From: Planctomycetota bacterium | Lineage (GTDB): Bacteria > Planctomycetota > MHYJ01 > JACPRB01 | DNA: 8,675 nucleotides | Direction of reading: 5' to 3' | Assembly (NCBI GenBank): GCA_016200125.1 | Contig: JACQFK010000204.1 | Span: 1 to 8,675 of the forward strand | Shown here: piece after piece, positions 1 through 5,694 of the stretch | Layout of the letters: every line of letters starts with the position of its first letter | How positions within the stretch are numbered: position 1 is the first letter of the stretch | Made by a program: the position numbers and the translations under genes | Notes under the pieces: generated by a model | What the model saw: the letters and a program-made list of their open reading frames with translations, nothing else | Told to the model about the DNA's origin: nothing | The model's database searches: none

Positions 1-1
1 C

Positions 2-610
2 ACCTCCGCGCTCGTGAACGCGCTGGACCTCTCCAAGGATGACCCGCGCATCCTGGAGCGCTACGGGACGAACGACGTGACCTACCAGCGCGACGGCGCG
101 CCCCGCATGGTGCGCAACTTCCTGGTGGCCCGCCGGCTCGTCGAGGCGGGCGCCCGGGTCGTGTCGATGAACTACAGCCGCTGGGACTGGCACGGCGGCG
201 ACGGCATGAACTTCCCGAGCTCGCGCGTCGAGTACCCGATGCTCGACCAGGGCCTCACGGCGCTGGTGACGGACCTCCACGAGCGCGGGCTCGACAAGGA
301 CGTCACGGTGGTGATGTGGGGCGAGTTCGGCCGGACGCCCAAGATCAACAACATGAACAGCCGCGACCACTGGCCCGCGGTCACCTTCGCGGTGATGGCC
401 GGCGGCGGCCTCAAGACGGGGCAGGTGATCGGCGCCACCGACAAGATCGGCGGCCACGTCACCGAGCGCCCGGTGACCTTCCAGGAGGTCTTCGCGACCC
501 TCTATCACCGCTTGGGCATCGACGTCCGCCAGGCCACGGTGGACGATCCCCAGGGCCGCCCGCAGTACCTCGTGGATTCGGGCGTGGAGCCCATCCGCGA
601 ATTGATCTAG
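2..610 (+). CDS. DUF1501 family protein, C-terminal part (5' end outside window)
   Basis: The frame is open from base 2 to a TAG at 608-610, giving about 202 residues. The GTG at 14 lies inside the open frame and is not a convincing start, so the gene is cut by the window edge. Hallmarks of the DUF1501 family are visible: [11 protein letters not shown] (about 317-349), RDHWP (362-376), a [14 protein letters not shown] segment (about 401-442) and the terminal [21 protein letters not shown]1501 proteins are usually well over 400 residues, so roughly the last half is present. The family belongs to the alkaline-phosphatase/sulfatase-like fold group. It is abundant in Planctomycetota and typically encoded beside DUF1549/DUF1553 cytochrome proteins; the substrate is unknown. 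The gene ends 10 nt before the convergent ABC permease gene ends. Family assignment is firm; biochemical function is not. Confidence 0.93.
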   Translation, partial: TSALVNALDLSKDDPRILERYGTNDVTYQRDGAPRMVRNFLVARRLVEAGARVVSMNYSRWDWHGGDGMNFPSSRVEYPMLDQGLTALVTDLHERGLDKDVTVVMWGEFGRTPKINNMNSRDHWPAVTFAVMAGGGLKTGQVIGATDKIGGHVTERPVTFQEVFATLYHRLGIDVRQATVDDPQGRPQYLVDSGVEPIRELI

Positions 611-620
611 CCGCCGAAGG

Positions 621-1850
621 TCACTCGTACCGCAGCGCTTCGATCGGGTCCAGCCTCGAGGCGCGGAGCGCGGGGTAGAAGCCAAAGAACACGCCCACGA
701 TCGTCGAGAAGAAGAACGAGGCGCCGATCGCCGACGGCGCGATCAGCGTGGGCCAGTTGAGCGTCTTCGAGATCACGATCGCCGAGGCCGCGCCCAGGCC
801 CATGCCGATCATGCCAGCGATCGACGAGAGCACCACCGCCTCCATCAGGAACTGCAGAAGGATGTCCTGCCGGCGCGCCCCCACCGCCATCCGGAGGCCG
901 ATTTCGCGCGTCCGCTCGACGACCGAGACCAGCATGATGTTCATGATCCCGATCCCGCCCACGAGCAGGGAGATCGAGGCGATCATGAGGAGCAGCATCG
1001 TCATCGTCTTCGTGCTCTCCGAGGCGGTCGACATCATCTCGCTCATCAGCATGATGCGGAAGTCCGCCAGCTCGCCGTCGCGGATCTTGTGGCGCTGGCG
1101 CAGGAGGCCCGTGATGTCCGTCACCGCCTCGGGCAGCTCGGTGGCGGAGTTCGCCGAGACGAGCAGATAGTCCACGTTGTGGAAGGCCGAGCCCTGCAGC
1201 ACCATCTTGACCGTGGTCCAGGGGCAGAGCATCAGGTCGTCCTGGTCCTGGCCCATCGCGCTCGTCCCCTTGCGCGCCAGCACCCCGACCACCTTGAAGG
1301 GCATGTTCTTCACCCGGATCACCTGGTCGATCGCCTTCTCGCCCTGGAACAGGTTGTCGGCCACCGACTTGCCGAGCACGCAGACCTTCGAGGCCGCGAC
1401 CACGTCCTGGTCCGTGAAGAAGGAGCCTTCCTCGACCGGCCAGTCCCGCACCTCCACGAAGGCGGGGCTCGCGCCCATGATCTGGTTCGGCGCCCAGTTC
1501 AGGCTCCCGTAAACCAGCTGCAGGCCCCGGGCCCGCGCCACCGGCGTCATCGCCTCGACCGTCGGCACTTCCTTCAGGATCGCCAGGCCGTCCTCCGGCG
1601 TCAGCGTCGTCACCGTCCCCGAGCCCATGGAGAAGCCGCCCGAGGACATGGCGCCCGGCAGCACCATGAGCAGGTTCCGGCCCATCGAATTGATCTGGCT
1701 CTCGATCTTCTTCGACGCGCCCGAACCGATCGCCACCATGGCGATCACGCTCGCGATCCCGATCACGATGCCCAGCATGGTCAGGAAGGTCCGGACCTTG
1801 TTGCGGCCCAGCGCGCGGATGGAGAGCAGGATCGACGCGAAGGGGTTCAT
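621..1850 (-). CDS. MacB-type ABC transporter permease (FtsX-like, split from its ATPase)
   Basis: This 409-residue inner-membrane protein has the MacB topology. A first transmembrane helix lies at about residues 22-44, followed by a large periplasmic MacB_PCD domain (about 45-280). Three further helices (about 284-310, 332-358 and 373-395) form the FtsX-like domain. The family signature [15 protein letters not shown] is at 311-325, and the protein ends with the typical [17 protein letters not shown]. Proteins of this type do not pump through the membrane. They use cytoplasmic ATP hydrolysis to drive periplasmic mechanical work, pushing substrate from the adaptor into an outer-membrane channel. 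E. coli MacB fuses ATPase and permease; here they are separate genes. The ATG overlaps the ATPase stop (ATGA) and has a strong Shine-Dalgarno sequence. A LolC/E-like role is possible, but the adaptor and channel neighbours favour MacAB-type export. The gene looks intact. Confidence 0.95.
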   Translation of the reverse strand: MNPFASILLSIRALGRNKVRTFLTMLGIVIGIASVIAMVAIGSGASKKIESQINSMGRNLLMVLPGAMSSGGFSMGSGTVTTLTPEDGLAILKEVPTVEAMTPVARARGLQLVYGSLNWAPNQIMGASPAFVEVRDWPVEEGSFFTDQDVVAASKVCVLGKSVADNLFQGEKAIDQVIRVKNMPFKVVGVLARKGTSAMGQDQDDLMLCPWTTVKMVLQGSAFHNVDYLLVSANSATELPEAVTDITGLLRQRHKIRDGELADFRIMLMSEMMSTASESTKTMTMLLLMIASISLLVGGIGIMNIMLVSVVERTREIGLRMAVGARRQDILLQFLMEAVVLSSIAGMIGMGLGAASAIVISKTLNWPTLIAPSAIGASFFFSTIVGVFFGFYPALRASRLDPIEALRYE

Positions 1851-2533
1851 GCCGCGTCCTCCTGGATCAGCCCGTCGCGGATCCGGATCGTCCGCTCGGC
1901 GTGGTCGGCGATCTCCTGGTTGTGGGTGACGAGGATCACGGTGAGCCCGGCCTTGTGCAGGTCGTGGAAGATGCCCATCACCTCGCGCTCGGACTTGCTG
2001 TCCAGGTTGCCCGTGGGCTCGTCCGCCAGCAGGATCTGCGGCTGGTTGACCAGCGCCCGTGCGATCGCGACGCGCTGCTGCTGCCCGCCCGAGAGCTGGC
2101 TGGGATGATGCGTCACCCGGTCCGCGAGCCCCACCCGCGTGAGGGACGTCATCGCCCGGTCCAGCCGCTCGCCCCGCGAAAGGCGGTTCCAGTAGAGCAG
2201 GGGGAGCTCGACGTTCTCGAGCGCCGAGGTCCGCGCCAGCAAGTTGAAGCTCTGGAAGACGAAGCCGAACTTCTTGTTGCGGATGAAGGCCAGCCGGTCG
2301 GATTGCAGGGTCGAAATCTCCTCGCCGTCGAGGACGTAGAGGCCGTCGGTGGGGCGGTCCATGCAGCCGATGATGTTCATGAGCGTCGTCTTGCCGGAGC
2401 CCGACGCGCCCATGATCGCGACCATCTCCCCGCGGCGGATCTTCACCGACACGCCCTTGAGGACGTGGAGGTCCACCTCGCCCACGTGGTAGATCTTGTT
2501 GAGCTTCTGGATCTCGATGACGTTGTCGCTCAC
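1847..2533 (-). CDS. ABC transporter ATP-binding protein (MacB/LolD type)
   Basis: This 228-residue nucleotide-binding subunit has every motif in order. Walker A GASGSGKT is at 42-49, the Q-loop glutamine is Q94 in VFQSFN, and the signature LSGGQQQR is at 147-154. Walker B ILLADEP is at 167-173 with catalytic E172, the D-loop follows in GNLDS, and the switch histidine is H204 in VTHN. The [11 protein letters not shown] segment after Walker A is typical of the MacB/LolD subfamily. The start is the GTG at 2533-2531, which overlaps the adaptor stop as GTGA and begins (M)[14 protein letters not shown], exactly where family members begin. A longer in-frame reading up to 2746 adds about 71 Arg/Gly-rich residues that are an out-of-frame image of the adaptor gene, so it was rejected. 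The protein works as a dimer with the permease encoded just downstream. It appears intact and functional. Confidence 0.96.
   Translation of the reverse strand: MSDNVIEIQKLNKIYHVGEVDLHVLKGVSVKIRRGEMVAIMGASGSGKTTLMNIIGCMDRPTDGLYVLDGEEISTLQSDRLAFIRNKKFGFVFQSFNLLARTSALENVELPLLYWNRLSRGERLDRAMTSLTRVGLADRVTHHPSQLSGGQQQRVAIARALVNQPQILLADEPTGNLDSKSEREVMGIFHDLHKAGLTVILVTHNQEIADHAERTIRIRDGLIQEDAA
1858..1863 (-). promoter_or_regulatory. Shine-Dalgarno site of the ABC permease gene
   Basis: The minus strand reads AGGAGG here, 7 nt before the permease ATG at 1850-1848. It lies inside the last codons of the ATPase gene. This is the best ribosome-binding site in the window and fixes the permease start. Most other starts here have weak or no such site, so the permease may be initiated independently as well as by coupling. 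Confidence 0.8.
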
Positions 2534-3690
2534 CGCATTCCCCGCTGACCGCCGCCCCCGGGTCCGCCGCCGCGGGAGGGGGCGAAGGGATTGGTCGTCA
2601 TGGCCGGATCGGCGCCCTCCAGGATCATCCCGATGACGACCTCCTGCCCCTCCGTCAGGTCGCCCTGGGTCATGCGCGTCCAGGTCCCGTCGGTCGCGTC
2701 CGCCGTGACCTGCAGGGAGACGAGGCCCGCGGGTCCGTTGAGCCACACGCGGCTCTGCTGCTGCGACTTCCGCTCGCCCCGGGGCTTGCCGCTTCCGCCG
2801 GGGGCTCCCGCCGGGGCGGGCGCCGTCGCCGGCGCGGCGGCGGTCGGGGCCGGCGCATGCTCCGCGGGCGGCGTGAAGCGGAGGGCCGCGTTCGGGATCT
2901 TGAGGATGTCCTTGTACTGCGCGATCTCGAAGGAGACATTGGCCGTCATGCCCGGGAGCAGCTTCCCGCCGGGGTTGGCCGCGTCGATCATGACCGTGTA
3001 GGTCACGACGTTCTGCACGGTGGTGGGGGAGAGGCGGATCTGGGAGACCTTTCCCTTGAAACGGTCAGTCCGGTGGGCGTCCACCGTGAAGGTCACGTCC
3101 ATCTCGTCCTTGATGCGGCCGATGTCCGCCTCGGCGACGCTGGCCTGGATCTGGACCTTCTTCATGTCGTCGGCGATCACGTAGATCGTGGGGGCGGAGA
3201 GGCTGGCCGCCACCGTCTGGCCCACGTCGACGTTGCGCGAGATGACCACGCCGTCGATCGGCGAGATGATCGTGGTGTAGCGGAGGTTGACCATCGAGCT
3301 TTCGAGCGCCGCCGCGGCCTGCGCGACGGAGGCCTCGGCGACCTTCACGCCCGCGGCGAGCGACTCGTAGGTCGCGACCGCGGCATCGAGGTCGGAGGGG
3401 GAGATCAGCTCCTTCTTCTGGAGCTCCTTCGAGCGCCCGAGCTCCTTCTCGGTCACCCGCGAGTTGAAATCGACCAGCAGCTTCTGGATGGTGCCCGTCA
3501 CCTGGGTGCCGACCTGGACGAGGAGGTAGGGCTGGACCGTGCCGGTCGCGCCAACGACGACCCTCAGGTCGCCGCGCTCGACCTTGCCGAGGCGAAACTT
3601 CACGGCGGGCTCGGACTGCCGGATGAAGAACCACCAGACGGCGCCGCCGGCCGCCGCGAGCAGGAGGACGATCAGGATGGCTTTTTTCAT
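2530..3690 (-). CDS. HlyD/MacA-family periplasmic adaptor (membrane-fusion protein), apparently missing an internal segment
   Basis: This 386-residue adaptor should bridge the ABC permease and the outer-membrane channel. It has an N-terminal membrane anchor (about 4-23), the strand motif VQVGTQVTGTIQKLLVDFNSRV (about 58-79) and the returning hairpin helix (about 83-135). It also has the second lipoyl half SPIDGVVISRNVDVGQTV (143-160) and the beta-barrel domain with LLPGMTANVSF (244-254). After an Ala/Pro-rich linker (about 275-313) comes the membrane-proximal domain, then a Gly-rich tail. The oddity is at residues 79-84: VTE runs straight into KELGRSKELQKKEL. MacA relatives have here a GQ(V/L)LAxIDP-like lipoyl half and the outgoing helix, roughly 40 residues. 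The reading frame is kept. The ATG overlaps the channel gene's stop (ATGA); a GGAGG lies 12 nt upstream, which is rather far. Family certain; function doubtful because of the gap. Confidence 0.92.
   Translation of the reverse strand: MKKAILIVLLLAAAGGAVWWFFIRQSEPAVKFRLGKVERGDLRVVVGATGTVQPYLLVQVGTQVTGTIQKLLVDFNSRVTEKELGRSKELQKKELISPSDLDAAVATYESLAAGVKVAEASVAQAAAALESSMVNLRYTTIISPIDGVVISRNVDVGQTVAASLSAPTIYVIADDMKKVQIQASVAEADIGRIKDEMDVTFTVDAHRTDRFKGKVSQIRLSPTTVQNVVTYTVMIDAANPGGKLLPGMTANVSFEIAQYKDILKIPNAALRFTPPAEHAPAPTAAAPATAPAPAGAPGGSGKPRGERKSQQQSRVWLNGPAGLVSLQVTADATDGTWTRMTQGDLTEGQEVVIGMILEGADPAMTTNPFAPSRGGGPGGGGQRGMR
3407..3448 (-). repeat. Three 9-bp direct repeats at the adaptor junction
   Basis: On the minus strand GAAGGAGCT occurs three times exactly, at 3440-3448, 3422-3430 and 3407-3415, with spacings of 18 and 15 bp. 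The copies encode the KEL elements in KELGRSKELQKKEL. The first copy sits exactly at the point where the adaptor lacks family-conserved sequence, so slippage or recombination between such repeats is a plausible cause of the loss. The repeats are seen directly; their causal role is inferred. Confidence 0.7.
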
Positions 3691-5057
3691 GGCTTGCGGT
3701 TGCCTCCGATGGAGCGTTCGATGGCGGCGATCGAGATTTCGAAATCGAAGCGCGCCTGGATCTCCGAGGCGCGGGCGTTGGCGAGCGTGACCTGGGCGTC
3801 GGTGAGCTCCACCGACGAAGCCTTGCCGACCTGGAAGCGGCCGGTGACGAGGTCGAGCGTCTCCTCCGCCTGCTTCACCGTGAGCCCCGCGATCTTCAGG
3901 CTCTCGCGGGTGTCCTCGAGCACCGCGTAGGCCTGGCGGAGGTCGAGGAAGATCAGCTGCTCCTCCTGCGCCCGGTTGGCGTAGGACTCGCGGAGCGAGG
4001 CGACGGCGCCGTGGAGCTGGCCGGTCTTGTCCCAGCCGCTGAAGACTACCTAGTTGAGGGCGGGGCCGAGGAAGGAGAACCAGTTGACCGGGGCGAGGGA
4101 TCCGGACCAGGAGAAGGACCCCCCGAGCGAGAGCTGGGGGTAGAAGTCGGCGATCGCGGCGTCGATCGCCGAGCGCGCGGCGTTCTCGCGGAGCAGGAAG
4201 CCCTGGAGCCTCGGGTGGTAGAGGCGGGCGGCCTCGACGGCCTCCTCGAAGCCCATGGTCCAGGCGCCGGGGGCGGCGCTGCGGTCGATGGCGTAGGCCG
4301 GATCGGAGGCGAGGCCGAGCGACGTGTTGAGCGTCGCCTTCGCCACGCTGAGGGCGGTCTTCGCCTTCACGAGCGTGAGCTGGGCGTTGCCGAGGTCGAC
4401 CTGCGCCTTGGTCAGGTCGTACTTCTGCCGCGTCCCCGCCTCGACGAAGCCCTTCACCTGCTCGAGGCGCTTCTCGAACTGGCGCACGGTCTCTTCGCCC
4501 ACGCGGACGAGCTCCTCGCGCTTCAGGACGTCGAAGAAGGCCTGCTTGAAGCCGAAGACGGCCTCGTTCTCGGCGGAAGCCAGGTCGGACTGCGCGGCGA
4601 CGAAGTTCGAGTAGGCCTGGCGCCGGAGCGCGTCCGTCTTCCCGAAGTCGTAGAGGAGCTGGGAGACCGAGAAGCCCCCGCCGTGGGTCTGGACGATGCC
4701 GCTGTTGCGGATCGTCGCGCCCGAGGGGGGCGCGCTGCCGGCGCCGCCCGACTTCTGCCAGCGGTAGTCGGCGGAGAAGGAGATCTGCGGGAGGTAGCCG
4801 GAGAGGATCTGCTCGAGGCTCGCCCCGGACTGCTCCACGCGGGCGCGGCCGGCGGCGATCGAGGGGTGGTACTTGAGGGCGATGGCGACGCCCTTGTCGA
4901 CGGAGAGGGTGGAGCCGGCCCCCAGCCCCGCCTCGTCGGCGCTGACGGTGCGCTCGCCGTCGCGGCGCGAGTCGGGATCCTGGGCGCGGCGGGCTTCGCG
5001 GATGTCCGCGCAGCCGGCGAGCAGGATCGCCGAGAGGATCAGGATTGTTCGCTTCAT
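3687..5057 (-). pseudogene. TolC/NodT-family outer-membrane efflux lipoprotein, interrupted by one in-frame amber codon
   Basis: Read through one TAG at 4052-4050, this frame gives 456 codons, the normal size for a TolC-family channel. It starts at the ATG at 5057-5055, which overlaps the marR stop (ATGA). The N-terminus MKRTILILSAILLAGC has a lipobox (LAGC, Cys16), so the mature protein would be an outer-membrane lipoprotein like OprM/NodT. The two OEP repeats can be followed. Beta-strand motifs are YLPQISFSADYRW (about 88-100) and FSVSQLLYDFG (129-139), a helix with FVEAGTRQKYDLTKAQVDL covers 204-222, and a third strand motif is YPQLSLGGSFSWS (306-318). The fourth, GPALN-stop-VVFSGW, is broken at codon 336. 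Family-typical helix continues after the stop (about 120 residues, including VTGRFQVGKASSVELTDAQVTLANA). Without readthrough, a 335-residue product would lack the last strand and hairpin. The gene is coupled to the adaptor gene by ATGA at 3690-3687. Confidence 0.88.
4050..4052 (-). other. In-frame premature amber codon in the channel gene
   Basis: The minus strand reads AAC-TAG-GTA-GTC-TTC here. No frameshift is involved: the frame before and after the TAG is the same. The position aligns with the residue before the last strand of the TolC fold, often Trp in a pattern like LxWxxF. TGG to TAG or CAG to TAG are each one transition, so a single base change explains the break. Confidence 0.85.
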
Positions 5058-5497
5058 CGGGAGGGCGCCTTCCATCGGGCCATGATGTCGTTCAGCGTTT
5101 CAAGAGCGTCGGTCATGCGGACCACGTCCGTGCGGCCCATCCGGGTCATGAGCTTCTGCAGGCGCGACTGACGGAGCTTCCGGAAGCCGGCCATCATGCG
5201 GCGGCCCTTGGGGCGGAGCCGGAGGAGGACCTGGCGGCGGTCCTGGGTCGAATGGCTGCGGTGGATGTAGCCCCCGTCGGCCAGCCGCTCGATGAGGCCG
5301 GTGGCGGTGGACGAGGTGACGCCCAGCCGGTCGGCGATCTCGCCGGGCGTGGCGAAGCGGCCGTTGCCGTCGAGCGTCCAGAGGACCCGCATCTGGGCGA
5401 AGGTGATGGCGCCCGAGGCCGGCTGGCGGGCGGGGATCGCGAAGAAGCCGGAGAGGAAGCGGTGGAGGAGGAGGTCGAGCTTTTCCGCGTTGCCCAT
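5054..5497 (-). CDS. MarR-family transcriptional regulator
   Basis: This 147-residue winged-helix regulator heads the efflux operon and is probably its local repressor. Residues 1-45 form the dimerisation helix region. The helix-turn-helix is at about 50-76 (TPGEIADRLGVTSSTATGLIERLADGGY), and the wing is at about 80-99, with the diagnostic DRRQVLLRL followed by RPKG. A C-terminal dimerisation helix (about 100-140) completes the fold. The ATG at 5497-5495 was chosen because the protein then begins as family members do. The same frame stays open much further upstream, but only as Gly/Arg-rich sequence that is a shadow of the neighbouring gene. No clear Shine-Dalgarno site precedes the ATG. The stop overlaps the channel start (ATGA), so regulator and pump are made together and autoregulation is likely. 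The ligand is unknown; it may be a pump substrate. Confidence 0.95.
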   Translation of the reverse strand: MGNAEKLDLLLHRFLSGFFAIPARQPASGAITFAQMRVLWTLDGNGRFATPGEIADRLGVTSSTATGLIERLADGGYIHRSHSTQDRRQVLLRLRPKGRRMMAGFRKLRQSRLQKLMTRMGRTDVVRMTDALETLNDIMARWKAPSR

Positions 5498-5504
5498 GTA
5501 TCTT

Positions 5505-5527
5505 GGTAGCCGGATATTTCGGATACC
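5505..5527. promoter_or_regulatory. Imperfect dyad, candidate MarR operator
   Basis: A 23-bp imperfect palindrome with outer arms GGTAGCC and GGATACC pairs at 8 of 11 positions. It starts 8 bp upstream of the marR ATG. It lies where transcription from the candidate -10 element at 5533-5538 would begin, which suits repression by a MarR dimer. It also contains the direct repeat CGGATA (5511-5516 and 5520-5525). The site is seen in sequence; its role is inferred. Confidence 0.4.
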
Positions 5528-5532
5528 GTAAT

Positions 5533-5538
5533 ATTCTA
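5533..5538 (-). promoter_or_regulatory. Candidate -10 element for the efflux operon
   Basis: The minus strand reads TAGAAT (5 of 6 matches to TATAAT) inside an AT-rich island (about 5513-5540) that stands out in this GC-rich window. It is about 35 bp upstream of the marR ATG. No convincing -35 element lies at the usual spacing, so the promoter may be weak, activator-dependent or read by another sigma factor. Confidence 0.35.
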
Positions 5539-5543
5539 TACGT

Positions 5544-5557
5544 TTCCGGCGCCGGAA
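5544..5557. repeat. Perfect 14-bp palindrome upstream of marR
   Basis: TTCCGGCGCCGGAA is perfectly self-complementary, 47-60 bp upstream of the marR start and just upstream of the candidate -10. It could be a second regulator site at the -35 position. GC-rich palindromes do arise by chance here, but the AT-ended arms make it more operator-like than the nearby pure-GC ones. Confidence 0.4.
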
Positions 5558-5574
5558 TGCGGCGCGCAGGCCCG

Positions 5575-5594
5575 AAAAAACGGGGCTTCCCCCG
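5575..5594 (-). terminator. Intrinsic terminator after the cytochrome/WD40 gene
   Basis: On the minus strand a short GC stem, CGGGG / CCCCG around a GAAG loop, is followed directly by six T residues. It lies about 100 nt after the stop of the cytochrome/WD40 gene and before the marR promoter region. It would therefore separate that transcript from the efflux operon. The stem is short (5 bp, plus a possible G-U pair), so termination may be partial. Confidence 0.6.
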
Positions 5595-5694
5595 CCGGGT
5601 ATGACCGGGCCCGGGCGCCCGTTATTCCCGCGGGCGGAGGATCGCATCAAAGTGCAGTCGCGGAAATGCCGGGCCGCCTTTCGGGATTCGGGGG

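Noticed and set aside
2534..2746. N-terminal extension of the ABC ATPase frame by 71 residues
   Set aside because: It is an out-of-frame image of the Gly-rich end of the adaptor gene. The GTG at 2533 gives the normal family start and a GTGA overlap.
4050..4052. Genome-wide reassignment of TAG as the explanation for the channel stop
   Set aside because: DUF1501 ends at a TAG exactly where the family ends. All other complete genes here stop normally with TGA, so one mutation or error is simpler.
4011..5171. A 386-codon open frame on the plus strand, opposite the channel gene
   Set aside because: It has shadow-type composition (Glu/Gly/Val/Arg/Ala-rich), and it lies antisense to a well-supported TolC-family frame and spans two genes.
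5616..5636. GC-rich hairpin (CGCCCG / CGGGCG, 9-nt loop) and neighbouring GC palindromes
   Set aside because: No T tract follows on either strand, and such palindromes are common by chance at this GC content. Only the stem ending in six T residues at 5575-5594 was kept as a terminator.
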